Positions 25,749 through 34,591 of a DNA stretch of 64,000 nucleotides are shown piece by piece (within the stretch, counting starts at the first letter, position 1; the number at the start of each line of letters is the position of its first letter). The stretch is from Streptomyces globisporus (GTDB lineage Bacteria > Actinomycetota > Actinomycetes > Streptomycetales > Streptomycetaceae): positions 744,001 to 808,000 of the forward strand of contig BMTG01000001.1 in NCBI GenBank assembly GCA_014649555.1. The letters run 5' to 3'. The translations under genes were made by a program, and so were the position numbers. Under the pieces are notes generated by a model that did no database searches, was not told the origin of the DNA, and saw nothing but the letters and a program-made list of their open reading frames with translations.

Positions 25749-27370
25749 CGGCGATCAGGCTCACCGAGTACGGCGATCGCGTCGAGGCAGCCCTGCCGGA
25801 TGACGTCGCCGCCTGGCTGAGCAGCCGGAAGCTGCTGGAGATGCACCGCACTGCCGCGGTGGGGGTCTGGTCGCTGCGGGCCACCAGCACCGTCGGATCC
25901 GTCCGCATCGGGCACGGTCCGTCCGCCGTGGACATCACGATCACGCCGAAGGTGCCCATCGACCGGCTCGTCTTCCTGCTCGGTTACGCCCGCGACCCCA
26001 AGGGTTGGCAGAACCGTGAGGTGGAGCTCCCTCAGCGCAGCGAGCTCTTCCCGGCCGTGGCCACCGCCTTCGCCCGGCAGGCCGAGCGCGCGCTGCGCCA
26101 CGGACTCCTCCAGGGCTACCGGACCGTCCAGGAGGCACTGCCCGTCCTGCGGGGAAGGCTGCGCGAGCACGAGCAGCTGCGGCGACGCTTCGGGCTGATG
26201 GTGCCGGCCGAGGTCGAGTACGACGACTACTCGGCGGACATCGCGGAGAACCGTCTGCTCGCGGCAGCGGCTCGCCGCCTGTTGCGGCTTCCAGGACTCG
26301 GCGCGGGGGTACAGGGACAGCTCGGGCGGGTGCTCTCCCGGCTCGACGGGGTCACACCGTGGGTCCCCGGCCGCCCTCTGCCCGTTTGGCGGCCCACACG
26401 GCTCAACGCCCGCTACGTCACCGCCCTGCATCTGGCGGAACTCGTGCTGCGGGCAGGCTCGTTCGATCTGGAGCCTCATACCCCGGACGACGTACGGCCG
26501 CTCCAGGTGGACGGGTTCCTGTTCAACATGAACACCGTCTTCGAGGACTTCGTCACCACGGCGCTACGCGAGGCTCTCCGCCCCTACGGAGGCCGTTCCA
26601 GCGCCCAGGACCCCCAGTACCTCGACGTCAACTCGCAGGTGCGCATGCTTCCCGACCTCGTCTGGTACGGGCCCGAAGACCGGCCCTGCGCGATCGCGGA
26701 CGCCAAATACAAGGCGGGCAAGAAGGGAGGCTTCCCCGACTCCGACCTCTACCAGATGCTCGCCTACTGCACGGCACTCTCCCTGCGCCGAGGCCACCTT
26801 CTGTACGCGGCGGGCCATAGGGCGCTGACCGGCCACACCGTCCGCCGAGCAGGAGTAGAGATCGTGCAGCACGTACTGCCGCTGCACCTGCCGCCCGCTG
26901 AACTGCTGCGGGCGGTCGCACGTATCGCGGACGCGCTCGCGGCGGACCGGGCCGGGGCTGCTGACATCGGTCTGGTCTTCGGCCGAACGGTGACCGTGAC
27001 GGAGTTGCTCGCGGCGATGGGCCCGCTGGGCTGGAGTATGTACGGCGCCAATGGAGTCGAGTACACCAGGGGCGGCTCGCCCCGTACCGAGAACGGGTCC
27101 TCCACGCGCTCGGACATCGCCGGAATGCTGGACTCGGCGCTGGCTGAAGGAGAACACGTGAGTGTCTCCTTGCACCGGAACGACGGTCGTCGGAGCGGGC
27201 AGCTGCGGTTCCTGTCCGGAGCTGCCGAAGTGTCCCTCATCCTGCAGGACGACCGACCGCTTTCCCCCGCACCCGAGTCGAGCGACGCTCTCACGTACAT
27301 GCAGGAGCTTGCGCCTCTCCTGCGCCCGTTGGGACTGACCGGCTACCGGGTACAGGATTCCGGCGCCTGA
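25745..27370 (+). CDS. mcrC: McrC-type nuclease subunit
   Basis: A 541-residue McrC partner that binds McrB and cuts DNA. The PD-(D/E)XK core is visible as LPDLVWYG with D304 and IADAKYK with D319-A-K321, preceded by the McrC scaffold (PRSELFPAVATAF-like region and ADIAENRLLAAAARR). After about residue 400 there is a C-terminal extension of roughly 140 residues (MGPLGWSMYGANGVEYTR and on) that is not part of the usual McrC core and is unassigned. The GTG start overlaps the mcrB stop by four bases, giving strict operon order. The convergent gdhA gene follows after a terminator. Confidence 0.92.
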   Translation: MTAIRLTEYGDRVEAALPDDVAAWLSSRKLLEMHRTAAVGVWSLRATSTVGSVRIGHGPSAVDITITPKVPIDRLVFLLGYARDPKGWQNREVELPQRSELFPAVATAFARQAERALRHGLLQGYRTVQEALPVLRGRLREHEQLRRRFGLMVPAEVEYDDYSADIAENRLLAAAARRLLRLPGLGAGVQGQLGRVLSRLDGVTPWVPGRPLPVWRPTRLNARYVTALHLAELVLRAGSFDLEPHTPDDVRPLQVDGFLFNMNTVFEDFVTTALREALRPYGGRSSAQDPQYLDVNSQVRMLPDLVWYGPEDRPCAIADAKYKAGKKGGFPDSDLYQMLAYCTALSLRRGHLLYAAGHRALTGHTVRRAGVEIVQHVLPLHLPPAELLRAVARIADALAADRAGAADIGLVFGRTVTVTELLAAMGPLGWSMYGANGVEYTRGGSPRTENGSSTRSDIAGMLDSALAEGEHVSVSLHRNDGRRSGQLRFLSGAAEVSLILQDDRPLSPAPESSDALTYMQELAPLLRPLGLTGYRVQDSGA

Positions 27371-27453
27371 TCCACGGCGTCCTCCGTGGCCGGAGCTCCG
27401 TTGATCGAACGCGCCCACGAGGACCCCACCCAACCCGATACAACCGCGAGGAA

Positions 27454-27483
27454 GGCTCGGGGCGCGCCGTCGCGCCCCGAGCC
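27454..27483. terminator. bidirectional terminator at the right edge of the defence island
   Basis: Perfect 13-base arms GGCTCGGGGCGCG and CGCGCCCCGAGCC around a CCGT loop, between the convergent ends of mcrC (27370) and gdhA (27490). It overlaps neither coding region and separates island from core genes. Confidence 0.85.
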
Positions 27484-27489
27484 ACCGGA

Positions 27490-29098
<1,609 letters not shown>

Positions 29099-29146
29099 CG
29101 GTCAGGAACAGGGACACCCCGACTGACGATCAGTCATGATGCCCCC

Positions 29147-29827
29147 ATGACCAAGCCACGGGGGCGTCGGAGAGGGCAGCCTCCTGACGCGTTACGGGCA
29201 TCGCGCGGGGCGCACCGGGCCGGGAACGGCCCGCCGAGGTCCCGCCCGGCCCCGCCCCTGCCGCCCCCGGCACAGGCGCCCGCGCGAGCGGCGTATCCGG
29301 CCTACGCCCGCCCCTCCGCCTACCCCGCCCCGGGGCCTCACAGGCAGCCGCGCCTGCCCAAGGGCACGGGGGACATGCGCCGGTATCTGGCGGTCGGGCT
29401 CGACGCCTATCTGTGCCTGCTGGCTGTCGGGCTGCTGGTGCGGTCCTGCCTGGCCTCCGGCGGGACGGGGCGCGCGATCGCCCTGCTGGTCGTCCAGCTG
29501 ACCGTGCTGTCGTTCGCCAACCAGGTGCTGCTGACCATGGCCGTCCGGGCGAGCGCCGGAAAGCTGATCATGGGCGTCCGGGTGATCCGGCTGCCCGACG
29601 CGGGCCGGCCGGGCTTCCGCAGGCTGGTGCTGCGCTGGCTGTACGGGCTCCTCTGGCTGCCGCTCCAGCCCTGGCGCCGGCTCCGCGGCCCGGCGGCGTC
29701 CGACGGCGCCCCCGAGCGCCCCGCCGGACGCCCGGCCGAGCCGTACGAGGACCTCGCGGGGGTACGCCAGGTGCGGCACAGCGATCTGCGGTCCTACCGG
29801 GCGGCGGTGCGGGGGCGTACGGACTGA
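29147..29827 (+). CDS. RDD family membrane protein
   Basis: A 226-residue integral membrane protein. The first 75 residues are proline/alanine-rich and cytoplasmic. The RDD domain follows, with RRYLAVGLDAYLCLLAVGLL, a second helix AIALLVVQLTVLSFANQVLL, and a GKLIMGVRVIRLPD-type motif before a third amphipathic helix. The tail is charged. RDD proteins have varied roles, including Na+/H+ antiport in one case; no specific role can be read here. Start: ATG 29147 is the first methionine at the basic N-terminus, with no ribosome site, so the mRNA may be leaderless. The last 34 bases overlap the convergent phosphatase gene. Confidence 0.85.
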   Translation: MTKPRGRRRGQPPDALRASRGAHRAGNGPPRSRPAPPLPPPAQAPARAAYPAYARPSAYPAPGPHRQPRLPKGTGDMRRYLAVGLDAYLCLLAVGLLVRSCLASGGTGRAIALLVVQLTVLSFANQVLLTMAVRASAGKLIMGVRVIRLPDAGRPGFRRLVLRWLYGLLWLPLQPWRRLRGPAASDGAPERPAGRPAEPYEDLAGVRQVRHSDLRSYRAAVRGRTD

Positions 29828-31341
29828 TCCTGCCCCTCACCGCGCTCTGCCGGGCCGGCACCGGCCCGGGCGATGAGCAGAGCTACGTCGTCGCGCTCTC
29901 CGCTGTGCCGCAGGGTGTGCAGAAGCAGGTCGCAGGTGGCGTCCAGCGAACGGCGGGGATCGTCGAGAACGTCGAGGAGAGCGTTCAGGCGTGCGTCGAT
30001 CGGCTGGTCGCGCGTCTCGACGAGGCCGTCGGTGTAGAGGACGACCTGGTCTCCCCGCTCGAAAACGACAGAGGTGGATTCGAAGGAGATGCCGCACCCT
30101 CCCAAGGGCGCGCCGGTGGGCAGGTCGAGCAGCTCGCGTCGGCCGTCCGGACGCAGGAGGACGGGCGGCAGGTGCCCGGCAACGGATATGTCGCATCGCT
30201 CGGTGCGGGGGTCGAAAACGGCGTAGACGCAGGTTGCGATGGTGTCGAGGCCGTCCGTGATGTGGTCGAGGTGGTGCAGGACCCGGGCCGGGGGCAGATC
30301 GAGATCGGCCAGGGTTCTCGTGGCGGTGCGCAGCTGTCCCATCGTGGCCGCGGCTGCCACACCGCTGCCCATGACGTCGCCGACGACGAGGGCGGTCTTG
30401 TCGCCGGCCAGGGGAATGACGTCGAACCAGTCCCCGCCGATCTCGATCGTCGCCTGGGCGGGGCGGTAACGGAAGGCGACCTCCAGCCCCGGCCGCTGTG
30501 CGGGTGGGTGGGGCAGCAGGCTGCGCTGGAGGGTGAGGGCGGTGTGGCGCTGTTCTTCCACGGCGCGATGCCGATCGGTGACGTCGACGCTGGAGGTGGC
30601 CACTCCCAGGACTTTCCCGTCGGAGGATTCGAGCCGGTAGAAGGAGATCGACCAGGCGTGGTCATGGTCCGGGTCGGCCGGCGTGCGGCCCACGGTGTAC
30701 TGGTCCACGATCGGTGTCCCGGAGGCCAGGACCTCGCGCATGGCGCCTTCGAAGGCCGCGTCGAGGAAGGGCAGCACCTCACTGACGTGCCGGCCGACGT
30801 GCTCGGCGGCAGGCACACCGTTCATCCGTTCCTCCGCGGGGTTGACGGAGATGTACCGGAGGTCGGTGTCCAGCATGGCCAGCCCGATCGGTGCCTGGGA
30901 CACCAGCTGGGCGGACAGGGCCAGGTTCCGCTCCACCCGCCGCAGCGTCGTCCGGTCGGTGGCAAGACCCAGGGCCCAGTATTCGCGCTGGTCGTCCTGG
31001 AGCCGCATGTTGCGGAACTCCACCACCCGCGTGCTGCCGTCCTTGTGCCGGACGGGAAAGACGCCCGCCCAGCTCTCGCCGTCGTCCATGACCCGGGCGA
31101 ACAGCCCCAGCACCGTTTCGAGGTGCTCCTTGTCGATCAGCAGATGGCCCGCGTACTTGCCCAGGGCCTCCTCGGCGCTGTAGCCGAAGAGGATCTCGGC
31201 CTGGGGGCTCCACAGGTCGATCCTGCCTTCGGCGTTCAGAAGGACAGCGGCCACGTTCAGCACATCCAGCAGACCACCGGGGTCCGACGGCGCCACAGCC
31301 GAAGAGTCGGGATCGCCCTGGAAACGCTCCGTGGCACCCAT
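29794..31341 (-). CDS. PAS-PAS-SpoIIE (PP2C) phosphatase
   Basis: A 515-residue signalling phosphatase. PAS domain 1 covers about residues 25-140 (LLNAEGRIDLWSPQAEILFG), PAS domain 2 about 155-275 (MLDTDLRYISVNPAEERMNG), and the SpoIIE/RsbU PP2C domain about 285-505, with EIGGDWFDVIPL, VVGDVMGSGV, VYAVFDPRT and LYTDGLVETRD metal-binding aspartates intact. Such proteins dephosphorylate anti-anti-sigma factors to release a sigma factor in response to a small-molecule or redox signal at the PAS domain. There are no membrane segments, so it is cytosolic. ATG at 31341 has GGGAGGAG eight bases upstream; earlier in-frame starts lack one. The partner anti-sigma genes are not adjacent. Confidence 0.92.
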   Translation of the reverse strand: MGATERFQGDPDSSAVAPSDPGGLLDVLNVAAVLLNAEGRIDLWSPQAEILFGYSAEEALGKYAGHLLIDKEHLETVLGLFARVMDDGESWAGVFPVRHKDGSTRVVEFRNMRLQDDQREYWALGLATDRTTLRRVERNLALSAQLVSQAPIGLAMLDTDLRYISVNPAEERMNGVPAAEHVGRHVSEVLPFLDAAFEGAMREVLASGTPIVDQYTVGRTPADPDHDHAWSISFYRLESSDGKVLGVATSSVDVTDRHRAVEEQRHTALTLQRSLLPHPPAQRPGLEVAFRYRPAQATIEIGGDWFDVIPLAGDKTALVVGDVMGSGVAAAATMGQLRTATRTLADLDLPPARVLHHLDHITDGLDTIATCVYAVFDPRTERCDISVAGHLPPVLLRPDGRRELLDLPTGAPLGGCGISFESTSVVFERGDQVVLYTDGLVETRDQPIDARLNALLDVLDDPRRSLDATCDLLLHTLRHSGERDDVALLIARAGAGPAERGEGQDQSVRPRTAAR

Positions 31342-31464
31342 GGCCCAGGCTCCTCCCAGTCCCCCCCGTTCCGGCTGTCGTCCCGCCGGTGCGGTACCTG
31401 TGCCGACATCCATCTCCCGGCAGCTCCATTGTCCCCCTCGCGACCTGGGTGGGCAGCCCAGGAG

Positions 31465-31502
31465 GGAGCGGCGGGCCCGCCGCTCCGCAGGACCTGCGGA
31501 GC
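31465..31502. terminator. two overlapping palindromes (terminator) after the DUF1330 gene
   Basis: A perfect 22-base palindrome (half GGAGCGGCGGG) at 31465-31486 overlaps a perfect 21-base one (arms GCTCCGCAGG and CCTGCGGAGC around one A) at 31482-31502. The two share GCTCC, so only one hairpin can form at a time. They lie immediately downstream of the DUF1330 stop. Confidence 0.6.
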
Positions 31503-31912
31503 TACCGTGCGGCGCGGACGGAGGACCGTACGTGCTGAGCCTGGTCTTCGGCCTGCTGCGCCGTACGGTCCCGCGCCGCCCGCATCGCCGCCGCCGTGGC
31601 CGACGCGTCGTACTCCGGGCCGACCCCCGGGACGATGACCATGTCTCCGTCCAGGTGCCGGGTGCGCAGCGGCAGGATCTCCTGGTAGGCGGGGGAGGCG
31701 TACCAGGCGTGCGCTTCGGCCACTCCGGGAAAGCCCACCATGACCACAGCGCCAGGCCAGGCCCCCTCCACCACCTCCGCCTCGGCGCCGTGCACGAGGA
31801 AGCGGCCTCCGTAGGGCTCGAAGGTGGCCTGGACCCGCTCGATGTAGGTCAGCACCTCGTCCGCCACGGGGCCGTCGGCGGGGTGCAGGTGAACGATGGC
31901 GTACGCGGTCAT
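31502..31912 (-). CDS. DUF1330 family protein
   Basis: A 136-residue cytosolic protein of the DUF1330 group (ferredoxin-like dimeric alpha/beta barrel). Visible: MTAYAIVHLHPADGPVADEV, then YGGRFLVHGAEAEVVEGAWP and AWYASPAYQEILPLR, the family's conserved EG.W and W..SP.Y..I motifs. Its function is unknown; the fold is shared with small monooxygenases. GGAGGACC lies before the ATG at 31912. The tail after residue 100 is alanine-rich and not part of the domain. Confidence 0.85.
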   Translation of the reverse strand: MTAYAIVHLHPADGPVADEVLTYIERVQATFEPYGGRFLVHGAEAEVVEGAWPGAVVMVGFPGVAEAHAWYASPAYQEILPLRTRHLDGDMVIVPGVGPEYDASATAAAMRAARDRTAQQAEDQAQHVRSSVRAAR

Positions 31913-32045
31913 GGTCCGGTCCTCCGGAAAGACGGTCGGGGTGGCTCCCCTGAACACCCACGATGCTGCCGGGCGGGGCGGAGTCCGTCGATTACCTCGG
32001 AGGTCATGCCCGGGGACGGGGCGGGGCCGACCGGGCCCGGACACG

Positions 32046-32086
32046 CCGAAGGCGGCGGTCCCGGGTTCCGGGGCCGCCGCCTTCGG
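32046..32086. terminator. terminator of the L,D-transpeptidase gene
   Basis: Arms CCGAAGGCGGCGG (32046-32058) and CCGCCGCCTTCGG (32074-32086) are perfect complements around a 15-base loop. It lies about 65 bases beyond the transpeptidase stop. Confidence 0.8.
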
Positions 32087-32150
32087 GCGGGGACGGGGGT
32101 GGTGCGGAGAAGAGGGGCCGGCGGTCCGGGAAGGAAAGCCGGTGGGTGGA

Positions 32151-33404
32151 TCAGGCCTGGGAGCCGGCCGTCCACTCCGCCCAGCTCATGTTCCAGCCGT
32201 TGAGGCCGTTGTCCGGGGTGATCGTCTTGTCCGGGGAGTTCTTGACGATGACCACGTCGCCGACCATCGAGTTGTCGTAGAACCAGGCGCCGGGGGCGTT
32301 GGGGTCGTTCGCGCCCTTCACGTCGGCGAGGCCCACGCAGCCGTGGCTGGTGTTGGCGGTGCCGAAGATGCCCTTGCCCCAGTAGTTGCCGTGGATGAAG
32401 GTGCCCGACGTGGACAGGCGCATGGCGTGCGGCACGTCCTTGATGTCGTACTCGCCCTTGCCGTCGTCATCGGTGAAGCCGACGGTGGCGCCGTTCATCC
32501 GGGTCTCCTTGTGCTTCTCGGAGATCACCATCTGACCGTTGTACGTGGGGTTGTCGGGAGAGCCCGCGGAGATCGGGATCGTCTTGATCGTCTTGCCGTC
32601 GCGGGTGATCGTCATCTGCTTGGTCTTCGCGTCGACGGTGGAGACCTGGTTGCGGCCGACCTTGAAGGTGACGGTCTTCTGCTGGACGCCGAAGACGCCG
32701 TCCGCACCCTCGACGCCGTCGAGCGCCAGCTTCAGGGTGACGGTGGAGCCGCCCTGCCAGTAGTCCTCCGGGCGGAAGTCCAGGCGCTGGCCGTTGAACC
32801 AGTGCCCCACGACCTCCTGGCCGCTGCTGGAGCTCACGGTGATGCCGTCCTGGACGGCCTTCTTGTCCGTGATCTCCTTGTTGAAGTTGATCGAGACGGG
32901 CATCCCGACGCCGACCGTGGAGCCGTCCTCGGGGGTGAAGTTCCCGATGAAGCTGTTGTCGGGCGAGACGGTGGTGAAGGAGCTGTTCTCGTGGGCCTCG
33001 CGGCCCTTCGAGTCGGCAGCCGTGGCGTCGATCTTGTACGTGGTGGAGCGCTCCAGCTGACCCGCGGGCTTCCAGCTGGAGCCGTCGGCGGCCAGCGTGC
33101 CCTCGACCGGGGTGCCGTCCTGCGTCGTCATGACGACCTTGGTCAGCTTGCCCTTGGTGACGGTGACCTGGGCCGCGTTGTTGATGCTGGCGTTGGTGGC
33201 GCCGTTCTTCGGCTTGATCGCTATCTGCGCCTCGGAGGCGTCCGCGGCTGCCGCCTTGTCGACGTCCTGCTGCGAGGACTCCGAGCTGCCGGTGCTCGCC
33301 TTGCCACCCTTGTCGCCGTCGTCGGTACAGGCCGAAAGCACCAGCACGCCGCCGAGCAGTGCGGACACGGCCACGAGGCCCTTGCGCCGCTTGCTGTCCG
33401 TCAT
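32151..33404 (-). CDS. L,D-transpeptidase lipoprotein (Ig-like domains + YkuD)
   Basis: Exported cell-wall enzyme forming 3-3 peptidoglycan cross-links, 417 residues. A lipoprotein signal ends in VLVLSAC (lipid-anchored Cys at about residue 26), followed by a Ser/Asp-rich linker. Two bacterial Ig-like domains follow (SFIGNFTPEDGSTVGVGMP in the second). The YkuD catalytic domain holds HGNYWGKGIFGTANTSHGC, with the catalytic Cys in SHGCVGL. This is the typical actinobacterial Ldt layout. ATG at 33404 is favoured because GGAGAAG lies about eight bases upstream; an ATG at 33419 adds five residues but has no ribosome site. Confidence 0.94.
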   Translation of the reverse strand: MTDSKRRKGLVAVSALLGGVLVLSACTDDGDKGGKASTGSSESSQQDVDKAAAADASEAQIAIKPKNGATNASINNAAQVTVTKGKLTKVVMTTQDGTPVEGTLAADGSSWKPAGQLERSTTYKIDATAADSKGREAHENSSFTTVSPDNSFIGNFTPEDGSTVGVGMPVSINFNKEITDKKAVQDGITVSSSSGQEVVGHWFNGQRLDFRPEDYWQGGSTVTLKLALDGVEGADGVFGVQQKTVTFKVGRNQVSTVDAKTKQMTITRDGKTIKTIPISAGSPDNPTYNGQMVISEKHKETRMNGATVGFTDDDGKGEYDIKDVPHAMRLSTSGTFIHGNYWGKGIFGTANTSHGCVGLADVKGANDPNAPGAWFYDNSMVGDVVIVKNSPDKTITPDNGLNGWNMSWAEWTAGSQA

Positions 33405-33606
33405 CACACGCTTCTCCATCGTTGCCGATTTCCCCAAAATCCCCGGACGGGACCGCCAGGCGGCATTCCCCGTCAATGTTCCAAGAACACCCGGAAAGGG
33501 CGGTCCGTTCCGCATCCTCGACAGATGTGGGGAACACCACTCATCGACGCCGCCCCGGCGGCCATGGTTCCCGTGGCCGGGCCCCGGTTTCCTCCGCCGC
33601 ACGGCG

Positions 33607-33635
33607 CGGCCCCGGTCCGCAGCAGAGCGGGGCCG
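33607..33635. terminator. GC-rich hairpin after the 33655-34104 gene
   Basis: CGGCCCCG (33607-33614) and CGGGGCCG (33628-33635) pair around a 13-base loop, just beyond the stop of the acidic hypothetical gene. The gap 33405-33654 also holds the transpeptidase leader; nothing else is evident in it. Confidence 0.55.
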
Positions 33636-33654
33636 GGGCCGGTGTTCTCACACG

Positions 33655-34104
33655 TCACACCCGCTGCGCGGGGTCACCGTCCTCGCCGTCGTTCTTCCCA
33701 TTGTGCGCGACCGTGTCGCCGTACCCCTCCTCGTCGTCCCCGTCCCGCGGCAGGAAGAGCCCCTCCTCGCCGTCGTCCGCGTCGTCCCAGCCCTCCGCGT
33801 CGGGGTCGTACTCGATGGACTCGCTGCTCCAGGAGGCCTGGGCGAGCTCGACCCCGGGCACCTCGCTGACCAGGTCGAAAGGGTCGACCAGGGAGGCGAG
33901 GGCCTCTGCACCGTCTGCCCGGACCGTGGCCTCGGCATGCATCCGCTCCTCGGCGGAATCGCTCCCGCCGACGCCGGCGACGGGCTCCCCGTACTCGGCG
34001 GCGATCGATTCGAGGGCGGTGCCGGTCAGGGCGTCGAGGTCGGTGACCTCCAGCACCATCTCGACGCGAAGTCGAACAAACCTGGATGTCTCATCTGTGC
34101 TCAT
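33655..34104 (-). CDS. acidic conserved protein of unknown function
   Basis: A 149-residue soluble protein. Residues 1-95 look folded (RFVRLRVEMVLEVTDLDALT, then AEATVRADGAEALASLVDPF). The rest is an acidic tail rich in Asp, Glu and Gly (YDPDAEGWDDADDGEEGLF). No domain is recognised. It sits between the transpeptidase and hutH, a position I recall for a conserved hypothetical in related genomes. The ATG at 34104 (MSTDETSRF) fits the start of the folded part; the ribosome site is weak. Confidence 0.7.
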   Translation of the reverse strand: MSTDETSRFVRLRVEMVLEVTDLDALTGTALESIAAEYGEPVAGVGGSDSAEERMHAEATVRADGAEALASLVDPFDLVSEVPGVELAQASWSSESIEYDPDAEGWDDADDGEEGLFLPRDGDDEEGYGDTVAHNGKNDGEDGDPAQRV

Positions 34105-34211
34105 GGCCGGAGCGTACGGCCCGGCGGGGCCACGACTTTCCACCGACCCGCTGCTTTGCTTAGCATCGGCCCACGGGGCTAACTCATGGTTGTCGCAAGG
34201 GGATCGAATCT

Positions 34212-34511
34212 GTGTCCGTCGCTCGTCGCACACTGCTGACCGCCACCGCCGCAGGCACACTGCTGGCCGCTCTCTGGTTCGTCCCGTCGGCCAACGCGAC
34301 CGGTGAGAACGCCGAGCGGCAGGGCGGCCCGGCCGCCACGTCCGACCGGACCGCCGGCCAGGCCGACGACGCCTCCGAGGCGCGTCTCGCCGACACCGGT
34401 CCGGGTCTGGACACCACCCCGTATCTCATCGGCGGTACCGCCCTGTTGGGTATCGGCGCGGCTTTCGTCACGTACTCGGTGCGCCACTCCGGGACGCGCT
34501 CGGCCTACTGA
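34212..34511 (+). CDS. small LAxTG surface protein (sortase E-type substrate)
   Basis: A 99-residue secreted protein. The signal peptide (VARRTLLTATAAGTLLAALW) ends near FVPSANA. A 35-residue polar linker leads to the motif LADTG at residues 59-63, a hydrophobic helix (PYLIGGTALLGIGAAFVTYS), and a short basic tail (RHSGTR). This is the three-part sorting signal, with LAxTG being the form used by class E sortases in Streptomyces. There is no other domain, so it may be a small envelope-attached peptide. GTG start at 34212 with AAGGGG about ten bases upstream. No sortase gene is in the window. Confidence 0.8.
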   Translation: MSVARRTLLTATAAGTLLAALWFVPSANATGENAERQGGPAATSDRTAGQADDASEARLADTGPGLDTTPYLIGGTALLGIGAAFVTYSVRHSGTRSAY

Positions 34512-34536
34512 CCCGGTACGGGTGCGCATACGAAAA

Positions 34537-34566
34537 GGGTCCCCGCACCCCCCGGCGCGGGGACCC
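34537..34566. terminator. bidirectional terminator between the LAxTG gene and hutH
   Basis: Perfect 10-base arms GGGTCCCCGC and GCGGGGACCC with a 10-base loop, flanked on the left by CGAAAA. It lies between two convergent stops. Confidence 0.85.
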
Positions 34567-34591
34567 TGCTCCGTACGCGTACGGGACCGGA

